Positions 1 through 9,388 of a stretch of 64,000 nt of DNA are shown here, piece by piece. The notes beneath the pieces are model-generated. The model ran no database searches. It was not told where the DNA came from and worked only from the letters and a program-made list of their open reading frames with translations. Origin of the DNA: UBA974 sp002292405 (GTDB lineage Bacteria > Bacteroidota > Bacteroidia > Flavobacteriales_D > Sanyastnellaceae); assembly GCA_943842425.1 (NCBI GenBank), contig CALTBR010000003.1, positions 186,001 through 250,000 of the forward strand, read 5' to 3'. Each line of letters starts with the position of its first letter. The first letter of the stretch is position 1. Made by a program: the position numbers and the translations under genes.

Positions 1-706
1 CCTCAGTCTTGAACACTCCTTCTTGAGGCTCATCGCCCTCAGCAGGCTCAGCAAGTTCTCTTTCGTCTGTTAGAGTAACTGTAATCCCTTGGTTTAAGAA
101 ACTTAGCTCACGCATTCTGTCTGCAATCGTTTCGTAGCTGTATTCGAGAACTTCGAAGATATCAGGGTCAGGTTGGAACTCTATGATGGTCCCATTGCTT
201 GTTGATGTGCCACACTCTCTTACGGGATATTCTGTAACTCCTTGCTTGTACTGTTGCTCGTAGGCCTTGCCATCGCGATGAACTTCAGCTCTAAGATGAA
301 TAGATAGAGCGTTAACACATGATACACCCACTCCGTGAAGTCCACCAGACACTTTATATGAATCCTTGTCAAATTTACCGCCGGCACCAATCTTAGTCAT
401 CACAACTTGAAGAGCAGAGACGCCTTCCTTTTCATGTATTCCTACAGGAATTCCACGACCATTATCTTTTACTTTAATGCCGTTGTCCTTTGTAATCCAA
501 ACATCGATTCTGTCGCAATGACCAGCTAATGCTTCATCGATAGAGTTGTCAACTACTTCATATACTAGGTGGTGTAGCCCTCTTACGTTTACATCTCCTA
601 TGTACATTGACGGACGCATGCGCACGTGCTCCATTCCCTCAAGAGCCATGATTTGGTCTGCGTTGTACACAGACTCAGCGCCTGATTTTTTCTTCTCTTC
701 TGACAT
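1..706 (-). CDS. gyrB: DNA gyrase subunit B, N-terminal part (runs off left edge)
   Basis: Reading leftwards from an ATG at 706 gives 235 codons of an open frame that continues past the window edge. The product starts MSEEKKKSGAES and contains the GHKL ATPase signatures of type II topoisomerases: EVVDNSIDEA (Mg-binding Asn helix), DNGRGIPV, and GGLHGVGVSCVNAL (ATP lid). The segment RMRPSMYIGD followed by RGLHHLVYEV is typical of GyrB rather than ParE in this phylum. GyrB is the ATPase subunit that introduces negative supercoils together with GyrA. Only the ATPase domain and the beginning of the transducer are visible. The 200 bp upstream, to 905, contain no gene; this stretch probably carries the gyrB promoter. 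Confidence 0.93.
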   Translation of the reverse strand, partial: MSEEKKKSGAESVYNADQIMALEGMEHVRMRPSMYIGDVNVRGLHHLVYEVVDNSIDEALAGHCDRIDVWITKDNGIKVKDNGRGIPVGIHEKEGVSALQVVMTKIGAGGKFDKDSYKVSGGLHGVGVSCVNALSIHLRAEVHRDGKAYEQQYKQGVTEYPVRECGTSTSNGTIIEFQPDPDIFEVLEYSYETIADRMRELSFLNQGITVTLTDERELAEPAEGDEPQEGVFKTE

Positions 707-905
707 ATTTTTAAGTCTTGTTTCTAGGCTTTAAAAATACTAGAATTGTGATGAAAATCAGCCAGAAATTTGGGCGTAAATCAGTTTTTTTTACAACGAA
801 ATGAAAGGTTATTCACATATTAGGAGTGGATTGGCTAAATGTACTACCCTATCTAAGGTTTATCCTTAATTCACGATCGAATAATGCCTCAATATTTACG
901 CGAAA

Positions 906-2651
906 TTAAAAAGCATAACTGCCTCCTAAAAGCGCCTGAATTCCCTGAACCGGATAACCTACCCAATGTCGGTAGGATGAGTTGGTTAAATTACTGCATT
1001 TAACCCAAACAGATGTTCTTGAATTGTATCGATACTCCATTCCGATATTTGCATCAAGATAAGATGGAAGTTTAACGTTGTAGTAATTAATATCACCGTC
1101 TTGCATAAAAGGTATAGCATCTTGCCCTGGAGACAATTGAGAAACAGATGAGCGCCTTCCTGAAAAGGTAACGGAAGCATCAACAAATAATTTGTCAATT
1201 AAAGAATAGTTGAAATCCATAGTCCACTTTGTGTTTGGTAGATTCCAAGCAGCATCTTGACCATTATCATCGTAATCATATATCGCTCCTGTTAATCTAA
1301 TGTCAAGGTTTTTACTTAGATTAAGAGAAAGGTGCCCGCCCACAGATCTTACTTTTAAAGTGTCGTAAAACTCTGTGAAACGAGATCCCGTAGCATCTAA
1401 TAAGACGTTGTTTCCAAAGTAAAGGTAATCTTCATACTTGGTGCTTGAAGCATTTATTTGAAAGCTAATTGCTTTTGTTAATGTACCTCGCATCCCAATC
1501 TTTAAGTCATTGGAACGACTCGTAGTTCGCATGTCTGATTCAGCTGATGCATAATAAAACGGGTTTTTATCAACAATTGTCGCAAACCGGTTTTGTTCTA
1601 ATCCTCCATCAAAACTTATGTAAGGGATGAATACATCACGGAGAACCCGAATAGATGCTTCAACCTTGGGGTAGAATTTGAAAGTCGATCCAGATCCATT
1701 TCTGCTTTGGGCATCAGCATCAACCCACAAACCTGCACCAGCAGTAACTGTGAGCGGCCCCCTGTAGGATGTCGCAGTTGGAATAAGACTTACGATAGCT
1801 GCGTCTGTCTTAAGGGTGTCGGGGTTGTTCAACCCCATTACTATCCTATCGAAGTTCATAGATCCCGACAAGGAGAATCTCTCATTTCCCACAAATTTAC
1901 CAGCTTCAAACGAACCGTCGAAATTGTTTTCAATGGTTCCTGTTAAATCTCTCAATTGAGTCCAACCAATTTCTATCACATGATTTAATGTAGTGCTATC
2001 CCTATGGTGACTCTTAAAAGCCATCTCCGCTCCAAAGCTTAAATAACGCTCGTGCGTACTCATAGTTGTATCAGGAGCGAGGGTATCTGATATAGCATTT
2101 CCGTAAAATACAATGTTGTTTCTTGAAACGTTAGCCGTTAAGTCAACACGTTCTTTGCCTATAAATCGACTGAGCCAAACTCCGCCATTGCTATTTTGGA
2201 ATCTCTCGTCAACAAAATCAGATGGAGGGTCTGTAGCAAAGTGAGAGGCTTGAAATCCCCATGTTCCTTCTCGGGATCTTAGGTCAGTCATGCTTAGCTC
2301 GAGTAGGGGAGTCTTATACAGTCCGTAGCCCGCCCGTGCATATCCACGGTAAAGTCTCGCAAGTGGAGCGTCAACTCTTAGCCTGACGGGCTCTAGCATT
2401 GTCCAAACAGGGGCTACGTTCATCCTCTTAGCAAGTAATCTATATGAAAACTCCCTTTTACTAGATTCTAGTTTTTTTAGTTCAGGCCAACTTTGAAGTT
2501 TTAAAGCGTCCTTCACAATCATTTCTCTATCGCCAACAAATGTGACGTCCATTTTTAAAGAGTCCGAAGATTCTTGTGCGATAGATACAGAACTTAATAA
2601 AGTCGATGTGATGATGGCGAATGAGAGTGTTTGGAGTGAAATTTTATTCAT
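906..2651 (-). CDS. outer-membrane beta-barrel protein (TonB-receptor-like)
   Basis: A 581-residue protein with an N-terminal Sec signal peptide (hydrophobic stretch about residues 8-24, then AQE). The rest alternates short turns with amphipathic strands rich in aromatic residues and ends in a C-terminal phenylalanine (GGSYAF), as expected of an outer-membrane barrel. The last third (YRYNSRTSVWVKCSNLTN) resembles the end of TonB-dependent receptor barrels, but I see no plug domain or TonB box, so transport function is not shown. Its ATG overlaps the TAA of the upstream TPR gene by one base, so the two are very likely translationally coupled and work together at the outer membrane. The substrate is unknown. 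Confidence 0.75.
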   Translation of the reverse strand: MNKISLQTLSFAIITSTLLSSVSIAQESSDSLKMDVTFVGDREMIVKDALKLQSWPELKKLESSKREFSYRLLAKRMNVAPVWTMLEPVRLRVDAPLARLYRGYARAGYGLYKTPLLELSMTDLRSREGTWGFQASHFATDPPSDFVDERFQNSNGGVWLSRFIGKERVDLTANVSRNNIVFYGNAISDTLAPDTTMSTHERYLSFGAEMAFKSHHRDSTTLNHVIEIGWTQLRDLTGTIENNFDGSFEAGKFVGNERFSLSGSMNFDRIVMGLNNPDTLKTDAAIVSLIPTATSYRGPLTVTAGAGLWVDADAQSRNGSGSTFKFYPKVEASIRVLRDVFIPYISFDGGLEQNRFATIVDKNPFYYASAESDMRTTSRSNDLKIGMRGTLTKAISFQINASSTKYEDYLYFGNNVLLDATGSRFTEFYDTLKVRSVGGHLSLNLSKNLDIRLTGAIYDYDDNGQDAAWNLPNTKWTMDFNYSLIDKLFVDASVTFSGRRSSVSQLSPGQDAIPFMQDGDINYYNVKLPSYLDANIGMEYRYNSRTSVWVKCSNLTNSSYRHWVGYPVQGIQALLGGSYAF

Positions 2652-5600
2652 TATTTCTCGTCGTTGTCAATTAAGGTGCCAGTTTCGATGAGGTCAGTCC
2701 CATTAGGTTCACCTTTTTCGAGTGTCTCGATTTCGAGCATGAGATCGGTACATGCGTTTTGGACCCACTCCTCATTTACATTTTCTAATATACTCTCTGC
2801 TGTGGCTCGAGCTTGGAAAAGATCGTCCAAACCGATGTAAGTACGAACAAGGAGCAAGAATCCTTTGAATTTCCACTCATCATAAGAAGAGTAGTCGCTT
2901 ACAAGGGTAAAGATGTTTTTCTCGGATTTTTCGTATTCAGCTTTGTCGAATAAAATTTGAGAGATCATAAACTGAGATTCAGCTCCCACATTTCCTCCAA
3001 ACTTGACTGTTGATTCGAAAAATCCCAGGGCTTGATCAAGCTCGTTAGAGTCGTAATGAATACGACCTAGCCACAATGAGGCTGTTCGCTTAATTGACTC
3101 AGGTGTTCCAGGATCGGTGTAGACAGAGTTTGCAAACGTGAATGCTTGAGCGGGTTGATCAAGGAGATAGTAGCATCTCATTTGGCCTATAGAAGACTCT
3201 AACTTATTCGATTGAATGCTTGATATATCAGCTAGGAGACGGTAGTGAGTAAGTGCTCGAGGATAATCCCTCTCATTCCAAGCTAGAGTAGCCGCAGCGA
3301 TTGCCGCTGACTCAGTAAAATCACCGGGGGGTAAGGCGATTACCCTCTCGTAAGAAAGTAGCGCTCCGGTTTTATCTCCTGCATTCGTTAAGCAAGCCGC
3401 AAGGTAGAAATGTGCCTCGTCAAGGTGGTTGCCATTTCCATACTGCCTTAAGTACTCTTCTAAACGAGGGAGAGCTTTTGAGTAGTTTCCCTCAAGAGCA
3501 AGAGACACGGCAGCCTCGTAGAGTCGGCTTTCTATATCTTCTCCAGTCAATCCCACAGCGGGAGGTAGGTTGTCTAATAGACCTCTTTCAATTAACAAAG
3601 GCTCTACGATGTTGTAGGCGTCTGCGGCGACAGGATCGTTGCCGTAGGTAGTGCGTATTTTATCCCAAGTTGCAAGTACGTCGTCAGGTCTGTTTTGCTT
3701 TATACCAATAAGGCAGAGATCAACAAGAGCTTCTTTTGTACGTGGATTACGTGGGTGAGATGAAAGAAGTTCGTTCAGTCGTGTGTTAGCATCATCTAAT
3801 TCATCTAGCTCGATGAGGGTTCGTGCACTTTCGTATAGGGCGTCAACAATAAAGCGAGAGTTAGGATATTCTTCGAGTAGTCTGTCGAGTACTTTTATTT
3901 GTGTGGCGAGTGCGTCAGTGTTGTTGCTGAGACTGATTGACATCGCCCTTTGGTATAAAATGTAATCTATGTTTGCTGCGTGTTGATTCACAAGGCATTT
4001 ATCATAATATGTGACTGCTCGGTCAAATTCTTTCTTTGCGTAAAAGCAGTCAGCAGTTCTAAGCTCAGCGTCTAGTAGTCTTTTAGGCGAATCTTCTGGG
4101 TGAGCATCAAGGTAAGATCGGAAAGCTGATAGAGCGTCTGAATATTTCTTACGCTTAAATAATGAGTAACCTCTGGCATAATCTGCAGCTGGGTAAAAAT
4201 TGCTTGAGTATCCCCCTGGAGCGGTAGAAAACTTTGAATAAGACATTGTTGCGTTTGTGTAATCTCTTGAAGCGAAATAACACTCTCCTTGCCAATAAAA
4301 GGACTCCGCAGCCAATTGAGCATCAATAGGGTATGTGCGAACCTTGTCGAAATACGGAATGGCGGCGGTGTACTTCCCTCTTTGGTACAGTTCTACTCCG
4401 CGATTATATGCAAGGAGTTGATAAGAACTTTGTATAGTAGCGTCTTTGTCTCGAATTTTATCGAGCGCGTCGAGCGCTCTGTCGTAATCTCGACTTACTA
4501 AATAAACTTCGATAAGAAATTTATATGCTTCATCTCTACGAATAGAATTGGGATATTTATCGAGATATCTTTGGAATGCTGTGATAGCGTCATCTAAGGG
4601 ATTGTACGATAATTCGAAGGCGAGTTTAGCGTAACTAAACAAGGCGTCCTCCATGATTTCAATATCGAATTCTTTAGAGGCGGCACGGCCGAAGGCGCTT
4701 CGGGCTTTGTCTTTTTGGCCTAACTGGATATAGCAATCTGCCATGTGATACGTTGCGTTCTGTCCAAGTTTATTGTCTTCGCGAGCTGTTAAAGCCAGCA
4801 CATCAAGCGCATCTCTCCATGCACCCATTCTGTAACGAGTGTAGCCCACTTCATAAGCGAATTCAGGCTTGCGACCTGGACCCCGAGTCCCTTCCCAAGC
4901 CATCTCTAAATAAGGAGATGCATTTGTGAAATCTTGGTCTTTGTAAAATGCATCGCCTACAAGTCTCGCGATTTCCACTCTTTCCTCATCTTCAAGCCCC
5001 GCAGACTCATCGAGGAGGGGAGGCCCGTAAGATTGCAGTTCTGTAAATTGAGAACTGGCGTGCAAAGATTGAGCGATGTAAATTGGAACAACGCTCACAA
5101 AATCAGGATCGTCAGCTATATCGTAAAACCCATCCAGCGCCACCTTAGGGTTGCCATTCAAATAAGCTATATGACTGAAATAGTATGTTGCAGCAGAGTG
5201 GAACGTTCCCTTACTTTTCATAACATCAAATAAATCGTATCTAGCAGCTTCAAAATTTTCTTTCTCGAAGAAGCTGTGCCCCCTTTTAAACTGGAGTTCA
5301 CGCTTCTTATCCGTGCTGAGTTGTCTTAAATCTACTTTATTGAATGCTTCTGTTGCCTTCCCGTAATGTCTGCGTTTGTAGTGGTGGTCCGCTATGGCGT
5401 ATAGTGCTTCAAGGACATAAGGACTTTCTGGGTATGCAGTAATAAATTCGTCAATCCTGAACTCTGCATCTTTGTGATATAGATTTAAAGCGCATATAGA
5501 TTCGAGGTATACAGCTTCCACAAATCTCTCTGATTTCACGTCGCCATCGAACTCCATAAAGTCCCCGAAGTTCTTCATGGCTAGTGCAAATTGCATTTTC

Positions 5601-5764
5601 TTGAAAGCGTCATTTGCTTTAAACCAAACCCTTTCCTTTTCCTCCAACTCATGAGTAAGTTGAGATTTAACTTCTAAAGCCGGAACTAAAATTGCCCCAC
5701 AGCTCAATGCTATTGCTAATGTGAGTGTGGATATCTGACGGGATGTAATAAGTTTGCTATTCAT
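2651..5764 (-). CDS. large periplasmic tetratricopeptide-repeat protein
   Basis: About 1,037 residues if translation starts at the ATG at 5764. That start gives a clean signal peptide (MNSKLITSRQISTLTLAIAL, then a small-residue stretch before SQLTHE). An upstream in-frame start at 5809 would put 15 extra residues in front of the signal and is less likely. Nearly the whole mature protein is made of TPR-like helical hairpins, recognisable by repeated patterns such as YxxGxxxFxxxxYxxAxxxF and runs like PNSRFIVDALYESA. Such solenoids bind other proteins. The gene is joined to the outer-membrane barrel gene downstream by a one-base stop/start overlap, which suggests a periplasmic or outer-membrane-associated partner for that barrel. 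No catalytic domain is visible. Confidence 0.8.
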   Translation of the reverse strand: MNSKLITSRQISTLTLAIALSCGAILVPALEVKSQLTHELEEKERVWFKANDAFKKMQFALAMKNFGDFMEFDGDVKSERFVEAVYLESICALNLYHKDAEFRIDEFITAYPESPYVLEALYAIADHHYKRRHYGKATEAFNKVDLRQLSTDKKRELQFKRGHSFFEKENFEAARYDLFDVMKSKGTFHSAATYYFSHIAYLNGNPKVALDGFYDIADDPDFVSVVPIYIAQSLHASSQFTELQSYGPPLLDESAGLEDEERVEIARLVGDAFYKDQDFTNASPYLEMAWEGTRGPGRKPEFAYEVGYTRYRMGAWRDALDVLALTAREDNKLGQNATYHMADCYIQLGQKDKARSAFGRAASKEFDIEIMEDALFSYAKLAFELSYNPLDDAITAFQRYLDKYPNSIRRDEAYKFLIEVYLVSRDYDRALDALDKIRDKDATIQSSYQLLAYNRGVELYQRGKYTAAIPYFDKVRTYPIDAQLAAESFYWQGECYFASRDYTNATMSYSKFSTAPGGYSSNFYPAADYARGYSLFKRKKYSDALSAFRSYLDAHPEDSPKRLLDAELRTADCFYAKKEFDRAVTYYDKCLVNQHAANIDYILYQRAMSISLSNNTDALATQIKVLDRLLEEYPNSRFIVDALYESARTLIELDELDDANTRLNELLSSHPRNPRTKEALVDLCLIGIKQNRPDDVLATWDKIRTTYGNDPVAADAYNIVEPLLIERGLLDNLPPAVGLTGEDIESRLYEAAVSLALEGNYSKALPRLEEYLRQYGNGNHLDEAHFYLAACLTNAGDKTGALLSYERVIALPPGDFTESAAIAAATLAWNERDYPRALTHYRLLADISSIQSNKLESSIGQMRCYYLLDQPAQAFTFANSVYTDPGTPESIKRTASLWLGRIHYDSNELDQALGFFESTVKFGGNVGAESQFMISQILFDKAEYEKSEKNIFTLVSDYSSYDEWKFKGFLLLVRTYIGLDDLFQARATAESILENVNEEWVQNACTDLMLEIETLEKGEPNGTDLIETGTLIDNDEK

Positions 5765-5887
5765 GGCGGAATTATGTAGCTCTATAACATACGAAAATAC
5801 CCCCTGCATATTGTTTTATAGATGCTGTGCCTATGATGTTCTTAACGAATTTTTGTGTGTGAATCGTGTTAGAGATAGGACACCCCC

Positions 5888-7954
5888 CTAATCCTGAACC
5901 CTGAATTCAGTTCTCCTATTCTCAGCCCTTCCGGCCTCGTCATTGTTTGATGCTTTGGGGTTTGACTCGCCATACCCACTGGCGTCTAGCCTTGAGACTG
6001 CTATACCGTATTCAACAAAGTATTGTAGAACTGCCTCCGCTCTGTCACGGCTAAGTTGTAAGTTGGCCTTAGCTGAACCAACGTTGTCAGTGTGCCCTAT
6101 GATACTGATTGAGTATTTTTCGTGAGTAAGTAGGTATTCTGTAAATGCATTGAGGATGAGTCTGGTAGTATAGGTTAACTCGCTTTTATTCGTCTCAAAT
6201 TGAACGTCTTTAAGTTCGAAGGCATCTTCTTCGATTGCGTTTTGAGCACGTAGCTTGATAGAAGGAGTGATGTCCTCTATTTTATTAGGGGTATCCCCCT
6301 CTTTTTCAGTTGAATGAACAACTACAGCTTCAAATGCAAGTTCCTCGCCTTCGACATGAAGGATTACATCTTCACCTCGGTTTACGTTGATAACAGTAGC
6401 AAATGATCCATCATCATGGTTCAGTTTAATTTGTTGTACCTCACGGCTTTGGACATATTCTATGGTAAGCCTTACATTTTCAGAAGGTGGAGTGGGGTTC
6501 ACTACTCCATGAATGACCTTAACGGCCTCAGGTCTTAATTCTTCCGGTATCGGGAAGCTTAAAATATCAAGTCCTTTTGTGCCTTTTCTACGACTGGCGA
6601 AAAAGGCTTCTGTACCGCTTGTAGATACAACTAACCCGTGTTCGTCTCCACTAGTGTTTACTGGGGCTCCAAAGTTTACGGGATCGGACCAGTTTCCTGA
6701 AGAATCTCTCCGTGTTACCCAAAGGTCGTAGCCACCTCCACTCGGAGTTCTATTGCTCGAGAAATATAAGGTGCTCCCATCTGGGTGTAAAAAGGGCGCT
6801 TTTTCCTGTGCTCCAGTAGATATGGGAGGTGGTAGTTTTTCCGCTTGTGACCAATCTCCACGATCTGTTTTCACGCTAGAGTAGATATCCATAGTAGGGT
6901 TTCCATCTGCATCTAGAGTGGAGTTCTCTCTGGCTGAAGCAAAGAAGAGCTCTTTTCCATCGGCGCTCAAAGTTGGTTGGGACTCCCATCCCTGAGGCGT
7001 GTTTATCTGAGGTCCTAAAAGCTCTAAATCTCCCCAATAGTAGAAGAACTCACCTTTATCGTCCTTTCCGTCTACATGGTATGTTGTCTTGAAAAGGTCT
7101 ATGTTTTTAGGGTTTTTAGGAGTGGGGTTGGAGGCCGCAATAATGAGGAGTCTGTTGTCGATTGACATGCTAACGCCGCCATAATTATCGCCTTGGTTAA
7201 ACGGGTAGTCGAGTAACTCCCCAGTGTCGAATCCTTCTTCATCCGTCCTTCTTTTTGCCTGAATAAAATCTTCAACCCTCTTTGTAACCACATCTCCCCT
7301 TGCTTTGAGAATTCTCGCACGAGTGAAAAACAGACTACTCCCATCTGGAGATATAGCTGGCAGGTATTCGTCTTCGTCCAAGCTAATCAATGGCAGAGGT
7401 TGGGGGGTGTAGCTTTCTTGGTTCGTGTAATACTGAATTTCAAATCTCACATCAGGTATTAATTTGAAGACCTCCTGCCTTTTCCTTTCCAAGCTGGATT
7501 TTAACTCTCCATCATTTGACCCATCGTCGGTTTTGGAAATAAACAGTTCAAATTCCTGAAGTGCAACATCTGCAACCCCAGCAATGTACGCTAATGCCCC
7601 TCGCATATAATTTGCCTCAGCGAAATTGTTATCATTCTCGCAAAGCTCACCCCACTTAGATATTGCGACCTGACATTCGCTTGTAAACTCTAGATCTCCT
7701 TTCGCCTTCTTGTATAAAAGCTTTGCAAGAGCTTCGTAGGCTGCACCGAAATCTTCCTGCTCATCAACAACTTCACGAAGCATCTCTATCCTCTGCTCAG
7801 AAGTGTAATTCTTTTTAGATTCTGTAGCTTTTTCAAATAGTTTTCTTGTCTTAGAGGAGATGTATTCGGGGGGAGGGCAGGTTTGGGATAGTAGATTTAT
7901 AGTGCAGAAAAAAGTGCAGGATATTACCATCGAAAATAAAGCAAGTCGAGTCAT
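5888..7954 (-). CDS. PorE-like TPR / WD40-like / CRD / OmpA protein
   Basis: A 688-residue exported protein with four parts in order. Residues about 30-160 are TPR-like helices. Residues about 190-475 form a PD40/WD40-like propeller with repeated blades such as PAISPDGSSLFFTRAR, PTLSADGKELFFASAR and PFLHPDGSTLYFSSNR. Residues about 485-560 form a beta-sandwich-like segment in the position of a carboxypeptidase regulatory domain. Residues about 590-688 are an OmpA-type peptidoglycan-binding domain (SIIGHTDNVGSAKAN, LSRDRAEAV, NRRTEFRV). This order and length match PorE, the T9SS component that ties the machinery to peptidoglycan, but other Bacteroidota OmpA proteins share parts of the layout. 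The N-terminus is a signal peptide; a lipobox (VISC, Cys13) is possible but unusually early. It lies 9 bp upstream of the next gene's stop. Confidence 0.8.
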   Translation of the reverse strand: MTRLALFSMVISCTFFCTINLLSQTCPPPEYISSKTRKLFEKATESKKNYTSEQRIEMLREVVDEQEDFGAAYEALAKLLYKKAKGDLEFTSECQVAISKWGELCENDNNFAEANYMRGALAYIAGVADVALQEFELFISKTDDGSNDGELKSSLERKRQEVFKLIPDVRFEIQYYTNQESYTPQPLPLISLDEDEYLPAISPDGSSLFFTRARILKARGDVVTKRVEDFIQAKRRTDEEGFDTGELLDYPFNQGDNYGGVSMSIDNRLLIIAASNPTPKNPKNIDLFKTTYHVDGKDDKGEFFYYWGDLELLGPQINTPQGWESQPTLSADGKELFFASARENSTLDADGNPTMDIYSSVKTDRGDWSQAEKLPPPISTGAQEKAPFLHPDGSTLYFSSNRTPSGGGYDLWVTRRDSSGNWSDPVNFGAPVNTSGDEHGLVVSTSGTEAFFASRRKGTKGLDILSFPIPEELRPEAVKVIHGVVNPTPPSENVRLTIEYVQSREVQQIKLNHDDGSFATVINVNRGEDVILHVEGEELAFEAVVVHSTEKEGDTPNKIEDITPSIKLRAQNAIEEDAFELKDVQFETNKSELTYTTRLILNAFTEYLLTHEKYSISIIGHTDNVGSAKANLQLSRDRAEAVLQYFVEYGIAVSRLDASGYGESNPKASNNDEAGRAENRRTEFRVQD

Positions 7955-7963
7955 TTCCTATTA

Positions 7964-9388
7964 TTAAGACCCTGGTTTTATGGCGTTCCCTATCTCACCT
8001 TCACTAGCGGCTACTAGCGTGCTAACAGTTCCATCACCTGTCACATTGACTACAGTTCTACACATGTCTAGTATCCTATCAACAGGGAAGATGAGTGCGA
8101 TCCAAGCCGGGTTGAGCCCCACGCTTTCTAAAACGATAATCATTAATACAAGACCTGCACTTGGAATCGCAGCCGCTCCGATTGATGCAAGGGTTGCTGT
8201 GAGAACGATAATTGCCTGTTGCGCCATAGTGAGGTCTATCATATGAAACTGTGCTAGAGCTACTACAGCAATGGCTTGGTATAAGCTGGTTCCGTCCATA
8301 TTTACTGTGGCTCCGATAGGTAGGACGAAGCTAGCAGTGCGCTCTGACACTTTAAGATTTTTCTCAACACAATTCATGGTTACTGGTAAAGTGGCGACCG
8401 AAGAAGAAGTGGAGAAGGCTGTAATTTGGGCATCTCTCATTCCTGAGGTGAATTGCTTCCAAGTCATATTCTTCACAAATAAAGAGATGATAAGCGGGTA
8501 CAAGAGGAAGGCCATCATTGCAAGACCCAAGACTACCACAAGGCTGTATCTGAGCAGAAAGGTTAGAAGTTGTTGAAAATGTTCGGGGTCGGTTCCGGCC
8601 GCTTTGACTATTTGACCTGCCATAAGAGCGAAAACAAAAAGGGGCATAATTTTCATCACGACCCAAACCATTTGTACGAACACTTCGTTCAATGCATTAA
8701 CGGCTCTTACAATCGTGCCTTTTTGATCATCCTTGAGCCCTGTCACAACTACGCCGAAGAAGATGGCGAAGAAGATAATTTGGAGCATTTGCATGTCGCT
8801 GAGGGATTTAAATATGTTCTTGGGAACCACGTCCACTAAAGGTTGTAGCGGTCCGGAAGTCTTTGTTCTATCAGCTTTAGTGAGTTTGTCGTTTACCCAC
8901 TCGTTGTGCTCAATAGACTCGCCTTTTATTGTGGCGACCATTTCCTCGAGCTCTGGATCCTGGGTGAAGTTTATTTCATCTAAGCGCACGATGTCGTTTG
9001 CGTCACGCCACAATTCGTAACGAATTCGGTTAGCCTCTCTCAATGTGTCACTTGCGTGGTCTCCAGGCTTAAAAACATTCACCAGTGTAAGTCCTACAAT
9101 AACAGCAAACATTGTTGTGGTTAGATATAATGCAAGAGTTTTAATCCCCATACGCCCCAGTTTTCTCATATCCCCTAAGCTCGAAACACCGCTAATAATA
9201 CTGAATAGCACAAGTGGAACTGCTATGAGTTTAAGTATGTTTATGAAGATGTCGCCGAAGGGTTGAATCCAGTTAAGTGTAAATTCATTCCAGCCAAACT
9301 GTATACTCATCCATGCGTACACAATTCCTAAAAGAAGTCCTATAATGACTTGCCAGTGCATCGCTAAGCCCTTGTTTTCTTTGATCAT
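7964..9388 (-). CDS. dicarboxylate/amino acid:cation symporter (DAACS/SDF family)
   Basis: A 474-residue inner-membrane protein of the GltP/DctA family. Visible family hallmarks are the serine-rich re-entrant loop (FSTSSSVATLPVTM), the NMDGTSLY motif of TM7 that helps bind sodium and substrate, and the second re-entrant loop with IPSAGLVLM. These transporters import glutamate, aspartate or C4-dicarboxylates with sodium or protons; the exact substrate cannot be read from the sequence. There is a hydrophilic insertion of about 90 residues after the third membrane segment (about residues 110-190). The start codon overlaps the stop of aroC by 4 bp (ATGA), so the two genes are probably co-transcribed, although they have no evident metabolic link. 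Confidence 0.9.
   Translation of the reverse strand: MIKENKGLAMHWQVIIGLLLGIVYAWMSIQFGWNEFTLNWIQPFGDIFINILKLIAVPLVLFSIISGVSSLGDMRKLGRMGIKTLALYLTTTMFAVIVGLTLVNVFKPGDHASDTLREANRIRYELWRDANDIVRLDEINFTQDPELEEMVATIKGESIEHNEWVNDKLTKADRTKTSGPLQPLVDVVPKNIFKSLSDMQMLQIIFFAIFFGVVVTGLKDDQKGTIVRAVNALNEVFVQMVWVVMKIMPLFVFALMAGQIVKAAGTDPEHFQQLLTFLLRYSLVVVLGLAMMAFLLYPLIISLFVKNMTWKQFTSGMRDAQITAFSTSSSVATLPVTMNCVEKNLKVSERTASFVLPIGATVNMDGTSLYQAIAVVALAQFHMIDLTMAQQAIIVLTATLASIGAAAIPSAGLVLMIIVLESVGLNPAWIALIFPVDRILDMCRTVVNVTGDGTVSTLVAASEGEIGNAIKPGS

Noticed and set aside
5765..5809. Upstream start of the large TPR protein at 5809
   Set aside because: It would place 15 residues before a good signal peptide; the ATG at 5764 fits export.
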